45,502 nucleotides of DNA, taken from Burkholderiales bacterium. GTDB lineage: Bacteria; Pseudomonadota; Gammaproteobacteria; Burkholderiales; Burkholderiaceae_C. The stretch is from positions 1-45,502 of the forward strand of contig JAPLPK010000035.1 in assembly GCA_026400275.1 (NCBI GenBank), read 5' to 3'. Numbering within the stretch: position 1 is the first letter of the stretch; each line of letters opens with the position of its first letter. The translations under genes were made by a program, and so were the position numbers. The notes under the pieces are model-generated. The model was not told where the DNA came from. It was given only the letters and a program-made list of their open reading frames with translations, and did not search any database. Of the stretch, positions 34,259 through 42,132 are shown in pieces.

Positions 34259-35242
34259 TTAGCGGGGCAGCCAGTCGGCCATCAGCGTGTCTTCGAACAC
34301 GGCGTTGCACGACTCGGCTTGCACCTGCATGCAGACCTGGGTGGCCGGTTTGTCGGCCCAGCCGGCTTGCGGGTGGAAGATGTCCTTGCGCTTCATCATG
34401 GTCTGGCCGTTGGCGATGCCTTCGGTGGCCACACGGATGGCACCACTTTCCAGTGTGAAGAACTCGGGGTTCACCAGGTAGATGAAGGCCAGCACGTCGT
34501 GGCCGAAGCAGCCGTGGATCTTGGCCACATGCGGGTAGATGCCGCTGTAGAAGTCGGCATAGAAGCTGACGGCGTGGTGCAGCACATCGGTGGCAATGTG
34601 CTGGTGCTTGTCGGCGATCTTCTTGATCAGTGCCAGTGGCACGATCACGCGGTGGGTCACGTCCAGGCCGACCATGGTCAGCTTCCAGCCGGCGGTGAAG
34701 ACGTGGTCGGCGGCGTGCGGGTCATTCCACACATTGGCTTCGGCCACGGGGGAGACATTGCCGGGTTCGGTCACCGTGCCGGCCATCAGGATGACTTCCT
34801 TCAGCAGCTTGGGCAGCTGGGGTTCCAGCTTAAGGGCCAGGCTCAGATTACCCAGCGGGCCGACGGCCACCAGTGTGATTTCACCGGGGTGGGCGCGGGC
34901 CATGTCCACGATGAACTGGGCTGACGAGCGTGGGTCCAGCTGGTTGGTGGTGGCGACGCGCGATGCCAGGTTGCCCAGGCCGTCCGCACCGTGGATGAAG
35001 GCCGGTGGCGCTTCGCCAGGCTTGACCCAGGGTGTGGCCACGCCTTTGGTGACAGGGATGCTTTTGCCGGCGATGGCCGTCAGGTACAGGGCATTGATGG
35101 CGGCCTGTTCCACGGTGACATTGCCGAAGGTGGTGGTGATGCCGACCACGTCGATGGCCGGGTGGGCCAACGCGAAGTACAGGGCCATGGCGTCGTCTAC
35201 GCCGGGATCGGTATCAAAAATGACTTTGTGCTTTGCGGTCAT
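34259..35242 (-). CDS. Nucleoside hydrolase (IUNH family)
   Basis: 327 residues. The N-terminal DTDPGVDDAMAL supplies the Asp cluster that binds calcium and activates water. Further landmarks are TTFGNVTVEQAAINAL, VAVGPLGNLSLAL, LMAGTV, EANVWNDPHAADHVF and GLDVTHRV. It cleaves the N-glycosidic bond of ribonucleosides to free base and ribose. Specificity (purine, pyrimidine or both) cannot be read with confidence. It is 27 bp from the oxygenase gene and 36 bp after ribokinase, so co-transcribed. Confidence 0.94.
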   Translation of the reverse strand: MTAKHKVIFDTDPGVDDAMALYFALAHPAIDVVGITTTFGNVTVEQAAINALYLTAIAGKSIPVTKGVATPWVKPGEAPPAFIHGADGLGNLASRVATTNQLDPRSSAQFIVDMARAHPGEITLVAVGPLGNLSLALKLEPQLPKLLKEVILMAGTVTEPGNVSPVAEANVWNDPHAADHVFTAGWKLTMVGLDVTHRVIVPLALIKKIADKHQHIATDVLHHAVSFYADFYSGIYPHVAKIHGCFGHDVLAFIYLVNPEFFTLESGAIRVATEGIANGQTMMKRKDIFHPQAGWADKPATQVCMQVQAESCNAVFEDTLMADWLPR

Positions 35243-35278
35243 GGTGTTCCTTCGTTCTTCAAATAGGGTGAAAAGGGC

Positions 35279-36205
35279 TTAGGCGGGGAAGCCGCAGAAA
35301 GCGCGCAGCGCGGCTTCGGCGCCAGCAGGCGCGCCGCCAGCGACCAGGGCCTGGACTTCGGCGTGGGTTGGGATGCTGGACTGCGCGCCGGCCCGGGTGC
35401 AGGCCAGTGCGCCCGCAGCGCTACCGTATTGCAGGGCTTGCGCCAAGGAGTGGCCTTGCGACAGGGCTGCGGTCAGTGCGCCGCAAAAGCTGTCGCCGGC
35501 GGCGGTGGTGTCGACAGGCGTGACGGGGAAGGCGGCTTGCAGGGTGATTTCACCGTCCAGCCGGGCGCAGCAGCCTCGGTGGCCCAGGGTGACGACCACG
35601 CAGCGCACGTCCAGGCGTGCCAGGCATTCGGCCACGCTGCCTTCATGCTGGGCGACGCTGGCGAGTTCGCCCTCGTTGACCACCAGCACGTCCACGGCTG
35701 CCAGCAGGGCCGGCGGCAATACCTGGGCAGGAGCGGCGTTCAGCACCACTTGCACGCCCTGGGCGCGTGCGGCTTGGGCGTAGGCGGTGACGGTGTCGAG
35801 CGGGGTTTCCAGCTGCAGCAGCAGGTGGGTGAAGCCTTGCAGCGGGGGAAGGTGTTCGGCTTGCAGGGCGAGGTTGGCGCCAGGGGCGACGGTAATGGCG
35901 TTTTCCGCGTCGTCGGACACGCAAATGAAGGCGGTGCCGGTGGGTTTATCGGACCGCACGATGTGAGGCACCACGGCGGCCTCGGCCAGAGAGGCTTCCA
36001 GCGGCTGGGCAAAGGCGTCGCCACCCAGCGCCAGCAGCATGTGGGTGGTGGCGCCGCCAGCGCGGGCGCAGGCGATGGCCTGGTTGGCACCTTTGCCGCC
36101 GGGGAAGGTTTGGAACGCATGGCCCAGCACGGTTTCACCGGGAGCCGGGATGTGCGGTGCCCGCACGACAAAATCAAGATTGGCAGAGCCGGCGACAAAA
36201 ATCAT
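35279..36205 (-). CDS. rbsK: Ribokinase
   Basis: 308 residues from the ATG at 36205, giving MIFVAGSANLDFVVRAPHIP; an in-frame ATG at 36286 would add 27 non-conserved residues. PfkB-family features: the N-terminal GGKGANQAIACARAG substrate motif, the TLGHRGCCA segment and the C-terminal DTTAAGDSFCGAL with the anion hole and catalytic Asp. It phosphorylates ribose to ribose 5-phosphate. Directly upstream of the nucleoside hydrolase, it uses the ribose that enzyme releases. The ribosome site is weak. Confidence 0.92.
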   Translation of the reverse strand: MIFVAGSANLDFVVRAPHIPAPGETVLGHAFQTFPGGKGANQAIACARAGGATTHMLLALGGDAFAQPLEASLAEAAVVPHIVRSDKPTGTAFICVSDDAENAITVAPGANLALQAEHLPPLQGFTHLLLQLETPLDTVTAYAQAARAQGVQVVLNAAPAQVLPPALLAAVDVLVVNEGELASVAQHEGSVAECLARLDVRCVVVTLGHRGCCARLDGEITLQAAFPVTPVDTTAAGDSFCGALTAALSQGHSLAQALQYGSAAGALACTRAGAQSSIPTHAEVQALVAGGAPAGAEAALRAFCGFPA

Positions 36206-36458
36206 GGATGGTTCTAAACAGAGGTTGCGGCATACGGGGAAGGGTGGGCGCCGCATCAGGCAGGCGCCGCCCCGTGCGAGCAACATGCTACGCGAATTTA
36301 CGTGCGCCCAGAGTTGCCTTCACCCCGGTTTGCTGATAGCAGGTATACCGATTTCGGCACGGTGTGCATGAAATCGGCCGTAGGCGCAAATAAATCCAGC
36401 GCGTGTAGCTATGTTTTGTATAGCAAGGCGCGTCGCGGTAGTGGTGAGTGTGGTGGTG
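36206..36458. other. 253-bp gap upstream of ribokinase
   Basis: Holds the promoter of the ribokinase operon. An inverted repeat CCGATTTC / GAAATCGG (36348-36355, 36370-36377) is a possible operator. It abuts mini-repeat H, which reaches the end of rlmJ. Confidence 0.45.
36368..36426 (-). repeat. Mini-repeat copy H
   Basis: Reverse-oriented copy: TAGGCGCAAATAAATCCAGC, then GCGTGTAGCTATGTTTTGTA and TAGCAA. Confidence 0.7.
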
Positions 36459-37361
36459 TTAGCCGCCAGAGTCCAGTGTGAAGGTGGCGTGCTTGTCCTG
36501 GCCCAGGTGTTCCACCATCTGCTCCAGCGCAGGCTTGAGGCCGGCTTTCATGGTGTGGGGAGGGTTGATCAGGAACATGCCGCTGGCGGGCAGGCCGGGG
36601 CGCTTGACTTCGCCGGCGGCGTCGGTGGTGAGCTTGCTGAACTTGACGGTCAGCGTGGCGTGCAGCCAGCTCTTGCCGGCCTTGGTGGCCAGGGTTTTGA
36701 GCTTGCGGGGCAGGTCGTGCGCCTCGGGGCGCGGGATGATGGGGTACCACACGGCATAGGTGCCGGTGGCAAACAGCTTCAAGCAGTTGGCCACCATGGT
36801 GGACACCAGGGCGTAGTCGCTCTTGATTTCATAGCTGGGATCGCACAGCAGGAAAGCGCGGCGGCTGGGTGGGGGTAGAAATTTGCGGATGCCTTCAAAG
36901 CCGTCTTCGCGGAACACGGCGACCTGGCGGCCGGCTTCCAGCTGGGCGATGTTGGCTGACAGGGTCTTGCTGTCGGTGGGGTGCAGCTCAAACAGCTTCA
37001 GCCGATCGTGGTCACGTAACAGTTGTTGCATGATGAACGGAGAGCCGGGGTAGACCTTTTTGGCGCCGCTTTTGTTGAAGCTGGCCACCATGTCCAGGTA
37101 GTCCTGCAGCAGGGGGGCGGGCTGCCATGGTGCCTCGCCAGGGGCGGGGGGCGCCAGCAGCTTGAGGATGCCGTCTGCCGCCTCACCGCTGGTTTCGGCA
37201 TAGTCGCCGTCGAGCCGGTACAGACCGGCACCCGCATGGGTGTCCAGCACGGCCAAGGCCGGGTCTTTTTCGGTCAAATATTTAAGGGCGGCAATCAACA
37301 CGGTGTGCTTGAGCACGTCGGCGTGGTTGCCTGCATGGAAGGCGTGGCGGTAACTAAACAT
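36459..37361 (-). CDS. rlmJ: 23S rRNA (adenine-N6)-methyltransferase RlmJ
   Basis: 300 residues, close to the E. coli enzyme's size. The N-terminus MFSYRHAFHAGNHADVLKHT is diagnostic for RlmJ (YhiR). LDTHAGAGLYRL is the SAM-binding loop and CDPSYEIKSDY the N6-adenine catalytic (DPPY-like) motif. It methylates A2030 of 23S rRNA in E. coli. It stands alone, divergent from the kinase gene with 71 bp between starts. Confidence 0.95.
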   Translation of the reverse strand: MFSYRHAFHAGNHADVLKHTVLIAALKYLTEKDPALAVLDTHAGAGLYRLDGDYAETSGEAADGILKLLAPPAPGEAPWQPAPLLQDYLDMVASFNKSGAKKVYPGSPFIMQQLLRDHDRLKLFELHPTDSKTLSANIAQLEAGRQVAVFREDGFEGIRKFLPPPSRRAFLLCDPSYEIKSDYALVSTMVANCLKLFATGTYAVWYPIIPRPEAHDLPRKLKTLATKAGKSWLHATLTVKFSKLTTDAAGEVKRPGLPASGMFLINPPHTMKAGLKPALEQMVEHLGQDKHATFTLDSGG

Positions 37362-37432
37362 GCCCCAATGGTAACGAGGCGGGCGCCCGCCGTGTGGTGC
37401 CGGCCACTAAACTATGCACCCCCGACCGCCAT

Positions 37433-39091
37433 ATGCTCGATTTAGTCCACCCGCCAGGTCTCCACAAAGTGCACCACACCGATGCGCTGGCCAGCGGCAC
37501 GCGCCTGGGGGAGTTCGAACTGGTACGGCTGTTGGGCGTGGGGGGCTTTGGCATGGTCTACCAGGCCTACGACCATTCTTTGCAGCGCTCGGTCGCCATC
37601 AAGGAATACCTTCCCACGGCGCTGGCCGGGCGTACCGGAGGGGCGTCGGTGGTGATCCGCTCTTCGCTGGACGGCAGCAGCTACCAGGCGGGTTTGCAGT
37701 CTTTTGTGGCAGAAGCCCGGCTGCTGGCGCAGTTTGACCACCCGTCCCTGGTCAAGGTGCTGCGCTTCTGGGAGGCAAACAACACCGCCTATATGGTGAT
37801 GCCGCTATACCACGGCATGACGCTCAAACAGGCGCGCAGCCAGATGCGCCGCCCGCCATCCGAGGCCTGGCTGCGCCAGGTTCTGTGGTCGGTGCTGGAG
37901 GCGCTGAAGTTGTTGCACGCGCAGCAGACCCTGCACCGCGACGTGTCGCCCGACAATATTTTTTTGCAGGATGTAGGCCCGCCGGTCTTGCTGGACCTGG
38001 GCGCGGCCCGGCGGGCCATCGGCGACCTGAGCCGCAAGCACACAGCGGTGCTGAAGGTGAATTACGCGCCCATTGAGCAATACGCCGATGCGCGCGATAT
38101 GGTGCAGGGCGCCTGGAGCGATCTGTATTCGCTGGCGGCGGTCGTGCACGGCTATTTGGCCAACGATTTACCGCTGCCGGCTACCTTCCGCGTGTTGCGC
38201 GACCGCATGCCCAGCATGCGCGAGCTGGCGCAATCGGCACACAGCCTGTACGGCTGTAGTTACTCGCCGGCATTCGTTGATACGCTGGACCGCAGTCTGG
38301 CCATACGCCCCGAGGACCGTCCCCAGTCGGTGGAGGCCTTCTCCGAGTCGCTGGATTTGCAGGTGCCGCCCGATATGGCCCGCTTTGACTGGCGGGCCGC
38401 CATGGGCGAGGGCTGGAAGCTGTCCCGCGACGAGCAGGCGGCGCGCGCCAAACCCCAGCCTGCAGATCTTGCCGAGCAGCCCACCCAATTCGTCTACCGC
38501 CCTGCGGCGCCTGTGGTGCTGGATGTTGCCGCCGCCGCGCCAGTGCCGTTGGCTGTGGCGGGGCCGCAGACGCTGTGGCGCAAGAGCATGCGTTGGGGCG
38601 TGGCCGCCATGTTGGCGGTCGGGGCGGCAGCAGCGGGTATGTACTGGAGCGGGTATCTGCCTGCAACCAAGGCCCCCGCCGTTGCGGCCATGCCTGCGGT
38701 CGCACTCGGTGCCAAGCCGGCTGGGGTGGCGGAGCCCGTGGCTGCTATTGCGGAGCAGGCGGCTTCCAAGGATCAAGCTGCCCCCCAGGTTCCAGCGGCA
38801 TCCAGTTCTCAACCTGCGGCGAGCGCTGCCAAGGCCACGCGGCCGGTGGTGCGCAAGCCGCGGGTAGCCGCTCCCCCGGCAAGCAGTGCCTCGGTGACGG
38901 CGGCTGCACCGCAGTCGCGGCCCCGGGAGGCGCGGGTTTCGACCACGGTCGTGGAGTTGTGCCCGGAAAGCAACTTCATCTCGCGGCCTATGTGCCTGTA
39001 CCGCGAGTGCCAGAAGCCGGAATTTGCCGAGTTGCAGGTGTGTGTGGAGAACACGCAGCGCCTGAATCGCAACCAACGAAAGCATTCCTGA
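37433..39091 (+). CDS. Membrane Ser/Thr protein kinase with Cys-containing C-terminus
   Basis: 552 residues from the ATG at 37433; a start at 37394 is also open and neither has a clear ribosome site. The kinase domain (about 25-305) has GVGGFG (35-40), Lys57 in VAIKEYLP, HRDVSPDN (Asp170, Asn175) and DLG (Asp188) in place of DFG. All catalytic residues are present, so it should be active. An Ala/Pro-rich linker leads to one membrane helix (about 387-408), a low-complexity Ala/Pro/Ser stretch and a C-terminal motif with four Cys (VELCPESNF, MCLYRECQKPEF, LQVCVENTQRL). The tail would be periplasmic and could be a sensor. Its target is unknown. Confidence 0.9.
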   Translation: MLDLVHPPGLHKVHHTDALASGTRLGEFELVRLLGVGGFGMVYQAYDHSLQRSVAIKEYLPTALAGRTGGASVVIRSSLDGSSYQAGLQSFVAEARLLAQFDHPSLVKVLRFWEANNTAYMVMPLYHGMTLKQARSQMRRPPSEAWLRQVLWSVLEALKLLHAQQTLHRDVSPDNIFLQDVGPPVLLDLGAARRAIGDLSRKHTAVLKVNYAPIEQYADARDMVQGAWSDLYSLAAVVHGYLANDLPLPATFRVLRDRMPSMRELAQSAHSLYGCSYSPAFVDTLDRSLAIRPEDRPQSVEAFSESLDLQVPPDMARFDWRAAMGEGWKLSRDEQAARAKPQPADLAEQPTQFVYRPAAPVVLDVAAAAPVPLAVAGPQTLWRKSMRWGVAAMLAVGAAAAGMYWSGYLPATKAPAVAAMPAVALGAKPAGVAEPVAAIAEQAASKDQAAPQVPAASSSQPAASAAKATRPVVRKPRVAAPPASSASVTAAAPQSRPREARVSTTVVELCPESNFISRPMCLYRECQKPEFAELQVCVENTQRLNRNQRKHS

Positions 39092-39100
39092 GTCTGCGAT

Positions 39101-39130
39101 TTGACGGGCAGGCTTGCAACTTTGTATAAT
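39101..39130 (+). promoter_or_regulatory. Sigma-70 promoter of rplM-rpsI
   Basis: TTGACG (39101-39106) and TATAAT (39125-39130) with 18-bp spacing, near-consensus. It lies 149 bp before rplM. Confidence 0.88.
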
Positions 39131-39136
39131 CCAAGG

Positions 39137-39278
39137 CTGCCCAGCGGTTTGCTAGCCCCGCGGTGCAGTTTAAAAACCACCTAAGAGATCTCCACCAGAG
39201 AGACGCCGACCGTGGAAAAGGGCTGCTAGGACGCCAACCCCTCAGGTTGACCAAACCATTCTTTTAAAGAGAAAACTC
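39137..39278 (+). promoter_or_regulatory. Untranslated leader of rplM
   Basis: About 140 nt lie between the predicted transcription start and rplM, with several short GC-rich self-complementary stretches (for example GCTAGCCCCGCGG). Long leaders of ribosomal-protein operons often carry autoregulatory RNA sites. I could not fold it reliably. Confidence 0.4.
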
Positions 39279-39710
39279 ATGACCAAGACCTTCAGCGCGA
39301 AACCCGCTGACGTGGTGCACGAGTGGTTTGTGATTGACGCGACCGATAAGGTCCTCGGACGAGTAGCCAGCGAAGTTGCTCTCCGTTTGCGCGGCAAACA
39401 CAAGGCCATTTACACGCCTCACGTCGATACCGGTGACTTCATCGTCATCATCAACGCAGCCCAGCTGCGCGTGACCGGTGCCAAATCGAACGACAAGATT
39501 TACTACAGCCACTCCGGCTACCCAGGTGGCATTTCTGCCATCTCGTTCCGCGACATGCAAGCCAAGCACCCAGGCCGCGCTTTGGAAAAAGCCGTCAAGG
39601 GCATGCTGCCTAAGGGCCCGCTCGGCTACGCCATGATCAAGAAGCTCAAGGTGTACGGTGGTGCTGAGCATCCACACACCGCCCAACAGCCTAAAGTGCT
39701 GGACATCTAA
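39279..39710 (+). CDS. rplM: 50S ribosomal protein L13
   Basis: 143 residues, standard for L13. Conserved parts: [46 protein letters not shown] and [20 protein letters not shown]. It binds 23S rRNA early in 50S assembly. It is followed after 11 bp by rpsI, the universal L13-S9 pair, and has its own strong promoter at 39101. Confidence 0.97.
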   Translation: MTKTFSAKPADVVHEWFVIDATDKVLGRVASEVALRLRGKHKAIYTPHVDTGDFIVIINAAQLRVTGAKSNDKIYYSHSGYPGGISAISFRDMQAKHPGRALEKAVKGMLPKGPLGYAMIKKLKVYGGAEHPHTAQQPKVLDI

Positions 39711-39721
39711 GGAGTATCCAG

Positions 39722-40115
39722 ATGATTGGTGATTGGAACAATGGCACCGGCCGTCGCAAATCCAGCGTCGCCCGCGTGTTTCTGAAAAAAGGCACCGGCA
39801 AGATCACGGTCAACGGCAAGGATATCCAGGAATATTTCGGCTCGTGCTACCTCGAACATGATCTGCAAGCAGCCTCTGGTGCTGACCAACCACGCCGAAA
39901 CTTTCGACGTGATGGTCAATGTGCACGGTGGTGGTGAGTCCGGCCAAGCCGGCGCAACCCGCCACGGCATTACCCGCGCCCTGATCGACTACGACGCAAC
40001 GCTCAAGCCTGAGCTGAGCAAAGCCGGCTTCGTAACGCGTGATGCGCGTGAAGTCGAACGTAAGAAGGTCGGTCTGCACTCTGCACGCCGCCGCAAGCAG
40101 TTCTCGAAGCGTTAA
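39722..40115 (+). pseudogene. rpsI: 30S ribosomal protein S9, frame interrupted by +1 nt
   Basis: AAGGAG precedes the ATG at 39722. The first 40 residues ([20 protein letters not shown] ... DIQEYFG) are S9. Then the frame reads [11 protein letters not shown] and runs on to a stop at 39937. From the ATG codon at 39858, in the next frame, S9 resumes as [18 protein letters not shown] and ends correctly with RRRKQFSKR at 40115. Relatives have RETSI (15 nt) between EYFG and the Met; here there are 16 nt of altered sequence (39842-39857). S9 is essential for the ribosome's P site, so a sequencing or assembly error is more likely than real inactivation. Confidence 0.88.
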
Positions 40116-40136
40116 GCTTTTCGCTCTGTGCGACGC

Positions 40137-40177
40137 AAAAACCGCCAAGCCTTCGGGCTTTGGCGGTTTTTGTTTTT
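40137..40177 (+). terminator. Rho-independent terminator after rpsI
   Basis: ACCGCCAAGCC-TTCG-GGCTTTGGCGGT forms a strong stem with a UUCG-type loop, followed by TTTTGTTTTT. It ends the rplM-rpsI transcript. Confidence 0.93.
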
Positions 40178-40272
40178 GAAAAGACCGCACTGCTGGTACC
40201 GGCAAATTGTTTGCCCCGCAACTTAAGTCGGGAATTGCAGTAGCATCACCTAGATTCTTTACGGAGTACCCC

Positions 40273-40638
40273 ATGAGCGCCCTAGCCGAAAACATCCAGA
40301 CCGAAATGCCCACCCCCATCGTATTCACCGACAGCGCCGCCGCCAAAGTGGCCGACCTGATCGCCGAAGAGGGCAACCCGGATCTCAAGCTGCGGGTGTT
40401 TGTGCAAGGTGGTGGGTGCTCCGGTTTCCAATACGGCTTCACGTTTGACGAGATCACCAACGAAGACGACACCACCATGACCAAGAATGGTGTGTCTCTG
40501 CTGATCGACGCCATGAGCTACCAGTACCTGCTGGGCGCAGAGATCGACTACAAGGAAGACCTGCAAGGCGCCCAGTTCGTCATCAAGAACCCTAACGCCA
40601 CCAGCACCTGCGGCTGCGGCTCCAGCTTCTCGGCCTGA
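40273..40638 (+). CDS. erpA: Iron-sulfur cluster insertion protein ErpA
   Basis: 121 residues from the ATG at 40273 (GGAG 6 nt upstream). A-type Fe-S carrier with the three conserved Cys: one in [14 protein letters not shown] and two in TCGCGSSFS at the C-terminus. It transfers Fe-S clusters to apoproteins, such as the isoprenoid enzymes IspG/H in E. coli. It lies between two intrinsic terminators, so it is a single-gene unit. Confidence 0.95.
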   Translation: MSALAENIQTEMPTPIVFTDSAAAKVADLIAEEGNPDLKLRVFVQGGGCSGFQYGFTFDEITNEDDTTMTKNGVSLLIDAMSYQYLLGAEIDYKEDLQGAQFVIKNPNATSTCGCGSSFSA

Positions 40639-40656
40639 TTGGCCACCCCGTTTTGA

Positions 40657-40684
40657 AAAGGCCGCCTGTGGGCGGCTTTTTCTT
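40657..40684 (+). terminator. Rho-independent terminator after erpA
   Basis: AAAAGGCCGCC-TGTG-GGCGGCTTTTTC: a 6-bp GC stem with a 4-nt loop and T-tract, 20 bp after the erpA stop. Confidence 0.9.
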
Positions 40685-40719
40685 TGCTACATCCGGTTCG
40701 GACAAGGAGCGGTTTCCGC

Positions 40720-42129
40720 ATGCAAGATGAAGCGTCGCGTCAGCGTTTGCTCTGGCTGGTGGCCATTGGGTTTTTCATGCAGACGCTCGATGCCACCATC
40801 GTCAATACCGCCCTGCCGGCCATGGCGGCCAGCCTGGGCGAAAGCCCTTTGCGGATGCAGTCTGTGGTGGTGGCCTATTCGCTGACCATGGCCATGTTGA
40901 TACCGGCTTCGGGCTGGATGGCCGACCGCTTTGGCACGCGCCGCCTGTTTGTTGCTGCGATTGCTCTTTTCACGCTGGGCTCCTTGTTTTGCGCGATGTC
41001 GCACAGCCTGACGCAATTGGTGGTCTCCCGTGTGCTGCAAGGGGTTGGCGGGGCTTTACTGCTGCCGGTGGGGCGGCTGGCAGTGCTGCGGGCGTTTCCG
41101 CGCGAGCAGTTTTTGAAGGCCATGAGCTTTGTCGCGCTGCCGGGGCTGATTGGCCCGCTGATCGGCCCGACCCTGGGCGGCTGGCTGGTCGAGTACACCA
41201 CCTGGCACTGGATCTTTCTGATCAATCTGCCGGTGGGCGTGCTGGGCGGCATGGCCACCCTGGCCTGGATGCCCGAGGGCCTGCGCGCGGAATACAAGCG
41301 TTTCGACCTGAGCGGCTATGCGCTGCTGTCGTTTGGCATGGTGGCTTTGTCCTTGGCGCTGGATGGTTTGTCCGAACTGGGGTTGCGCCAGGCCACCGTG
41401 TTGGTGTTGCTGATGTTCGGCCTGGCCAGTCTTGTGGCCTATTGGCTGCACGCCGTGCGGGAGCCCGAACCCTTGTTTTCGCCCCGGCTGTTCGCCATTC
41501 CTTCGCTGGCCATCGGTCTGCTGGGCAATCTGTTTGCGCGCATAGGCAGCAGCTGCATGCCGTTCTTGATTCCATTGCTGCTGCAGGTCAGCATGGGCTA
41601 CAGCCCAGCACAGGCCGGCATGATGATGCTACCGGTGGCGGCGGCCGGCATGGTGACCAAGACCCTGGCAACGCGCCTGATCACCTGGCTGGGCTACCGC
41701 AAGGTGCTGGTGCTGAATACCGCACTGGTGGGCTTGACCATGGCCAGCTTTGCCTTTGTGACGCCGGAGCAGCCGCTGTGGCTGCGTTTGGTGCAGCTGG
41801 CTCTCTTTGGTGCGGTCAATTCAATGCAATTTACGGCCATGAATACGGTGACCTTGAAAGACCTGGACGGTCCGCTGGCCAGCAGCGGCAACAGCCTGCT
41901 GTCCATGGTGCAGATGCTGGCCATGGGGATGGGGGTGGCAGCCGCAGGGGCGGTGCTGGCGGGATACACCGGCTACTTCGAGGCTGCGGGTGCGGCGCAG
42001 ACCTTGGAGGCCTTCCATGCCACGTTTGCCACCATGGGGCTGATGACCCTTGCCTCGGCCTGGATCTTCTGGCAGCTGGCGCCCGACGAGAAGGTGGCTG
42101 CCCCGGTGGGTGCCGCCGACCTGGAATAG
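40720..42129 (+). CDS. MdtD-like MFS multidrug transporter (DHA2)
   Basis: 469 residues from the ATG at 40720, with AAGGAG about 10 nt upstream. About fourteen membrane helices, as in the 14-helix DHA2/EmrB-QacA branch. Signatures: FFMQTLDATIVNTALPAMAA (motif D1), GWMADRFGTRRLF (motif A) and RVLQGVGGALLLPVGRLAVL (motif B/C region). The sequence is closest in my memory to MdtD of the mdtABC cluster, but no mdtABC or baeSR genes are present here. It is convergent with anmK, with only 3 bp between stops. Confidence 0.9.
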   Translation: MQDEASRQRLLWLVAIGFFMQTLDATIVNTALPAMAASLGESPLRMQSVVVAYSLTMAMLIPASGWMADRFGTRRLFVAAIALFTLGSLFCAMSHSLTQLVVSRVLQGVGGALLLPVGRLAVLRAFPREQFLKAMSFVALPGLIGPLIGPTLGGWLVEYTTWHWIFLINLPVGVLGGMATLAWMPEGLRAEYKRFDLSGYALLSFGMVALSLALDGLSELGLRQATVLVLLMFGLASLVAYWLHAVREPEPLFSPRLFAIPSLAIGLLGNLFARIGSSCMPFLIPLLLQVSMGYSPAQAGMMMLPVAAAGMVTKTLATRLITWLGYRKVLVLNTALVGLTMASFAFVTPEQPLWLRLVQLALFGAVNSMQFTAMNTVTLKDLDGPLASSGNSLLSMVQMLAMGMGVAAAGAVLAGYTGYFEAAGAAQTLEAFHATFATMGLMTLASAWIFWQLAPDEKVAAPVGAADLE

Positions 42130-42132
42130 AGA

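Noticed and set aside
39842-39857. Programmed ribosomal frameshift in rpsI
   Set aside because: There is no slippery heptamer or downstream stimulator, S9 is not known to use frameshifting, and the segment itself differs from relatives, so an error or mutation is simpler.
40720-42129. Part of an mdtABCD multidrug operon
   Set aside because: No RND or membrane-fusion genes are adjacent; the gene stands between an erpA terminator and a convergent anmK.
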